From: Sphingomonadaceae bacterium
Lineage (GTDB): Bacteria; Pseudomonadota; Alphaproteobacteria; Sphingomonadales; Sphingomonadaceae
Length of the DNA stretch: 6,371 nucleotides
NCBI GenBank assembly: GCA_020446665.1
Contig: JAGREF010000226.1
Coordinates: 1 to 6,371, forward strand
Reading direction: 5' to 3'
Under the pieces are notes generated by a model that worked only from the letters and a program-made list of their open reading frames with translations, was not told where the DNA came from and made no database searches. How positions within the stretch are numbered: position 1 is the stretch's first letter; each line of letters starts with the position of its first letter. Shown here one piece after another: positions 5,708-6,371 of this stretch. The translations under genes and the position numbers were made by a program.

Positions 5708-6371
5708 TCAGTTGGTCCCTTTGGAGACATGGAAGGGCGAGAAATCGGTGCCCGTATCGTAAATATCCACGCCTTCGCGGCGTTTGAGTGTGTTCACCAC
5801 CAGATAGGTCACCGGTGTCAGCAATGCTTCCCACGCGGTCTTGATCAGCCATTGCGAGATCACGACCATCATCAGCTGTTCGGGCGGCCAGCCGGCAATC
5901 CCGTAGAATGCGAGCGGGTAGAAGATCAGGCTGTCCAGTCCTTGCCCCACCACTGTAGAGCCGATGGTGCGCGCCCACAGCATCCGCCCGCCGGTCCAGA
6001 CCTTCATCTTGGCGAGCACGAAACTGTTGGCGAATTCGCCAGCCCAGAAGGCGACCATGCTGGCGAGCACGATCCGCCAGCTATTGCCGAACACGAATTC
6101 ATAGCTTTCCTGCCCCGGCCAGCCCTTTGCCGGGGGGAGGGAGACCACCACCCAGGCCATGAAAGCCATGAACAGCAGCGCGGCAAAGCCGGTCCAGATC
6201 ACCCGACGCGCGCGGGCATAGCCATAAACCTCGGTCAGCACGTCACCGATGATGTAGCTTATCGGGAAGAACAACACGCCTGCGCCGAACGACCATTCGG
6301 TGCCATTGGGCAGCGTGATGTAGCTGGGCTTTGATGCGCCGATGATGTTGGACAGCAGCAGGATCGCGACA
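5708..6371 (-). CDS. yhhQ: Queuosine precursor transporter, YhhQ/VUT family (5' partial)
   Basis: An inner-membrane transporter of the family once called VUT (COG1738). Characterised members, such as E. coli YhhQ, import queuosine precursors (preQ0/preQ1) for tRNA wobble-base modification. The frame stays open to the right edge, giving 221 visible residues; only the N-terminus should be missing. The GTG at 6277 is internal, because family sequence continues upstream of it (SNIIGASKP and WSFGAG). Visible membrane segments in order: the end of one at the edge (AILLLSNIIG), then FFPISYIIGDVLTEVYG, VIWTGFAALLFMAFMAWVVV, IVLASMVAFWAGEFANSFVL, TIGSTVVGQGLDSLIFYPLA, and a last one around LLTPVTYLVVNTLK. 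ISYIIGDVLTEVYGYARARR, GEFANSFVLAKMKVW and RTIGSTVVGQGLDSLIF are hallmark family stretches. panE starts three bases after its stop codon. Its promoter lies outside the window. Family assignment is firm; the precise substrate rests on characterised relatives. Confidence 0.92.
   Translation of the reverse strand, partial: VAILLLSNIIGASKPSYITLPNGTEWSFGAGVLFFPISYIIGDVLTEVYGYARARRVIWTGFAALLFMAFMAWVVVSLPPAKGWPGQESYEFVFGNSWRIVLASMVAFWAGEFANSFVLAKMKVWTGGRMLWARTIGSTVVGQGLDSLIFYPLAFYGIAGWPPEQLMMVVISQWLIKTAWEALLTPVTYLVVNTLKRREGVDIYDTGTDFSPFHVSKGTN

Noticed and set aside
4766..6334. A long open frame of 522 codons on the + strand
   Set aside because: It lies entirely opposite panE and the transporter, both of which show clear conserved families. 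Its protein is rich in His, Arg, Gly and Ala with no recognisable domain, as expected for the antisense of GC-rich genes.

Overview
The window is GC-rich, gene-dense alphaproteobacterial DNA. Protein style suggests Sphingomonadales, perhaps the Erythrobacter/Altererythrobacter/Novosphingobium group; this is a judgement from memory of family sequences, not a search. There are five protein genes, two of them cut by the window edges. I see no tRNA, rRNA, CRISPR array, insertion sequence or transposase.

Left part (1-752, + strand): the C-terminal three quarters of a VirB11-type secretion ATPase, with Walker A, Asp box, Walker B and His box all intact. It should be the last gene of a type IV secretion / conjugation cluster lying to the left. 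A 123-base gap (753-875) follows. It holds an inverted Pho-box-like direct repeat (763-780) and a GC-rich stem-loop (804-838).

Middle part (876-4582, + strand): a polyphosphate operon. ppk1 makes polyphosphate from ATP, and ppx degrades it from the chain end. The two overlap by one base (TGATG), with a good Shine-Dalgarno inside the end of ppk1, so they are probably translationally coupled. The four Ppk1 active-site residues I can place all sit at a constant +5 offset from the E. coli enzyme if ATG 876 is the start.

Right part (4778-6371, - strand): a queuosine-precursor transporter of the YhhQ/VUT family (5' end beyond the window), followed after 3 bases by a ketopantoate reductase family gene (panE). 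This pair converges on ppx. The 195-base convergent gap (4583-4777) holds a strong 10-bp hairpin, a perfect 10-bp palindrome, and a cluster of GTGTNAC motifs including an operator-like 17-bp imperfect palindrome.

No clearly new biological system is visible. The points most worth following are the Pho-box-like element before ppk1, the junction of a secretion cluster with a core polyphosphate operon, the eroded HD-like signature in the Ppx C-terminal domain, and the unexplained motif cluster between ppx and panE.
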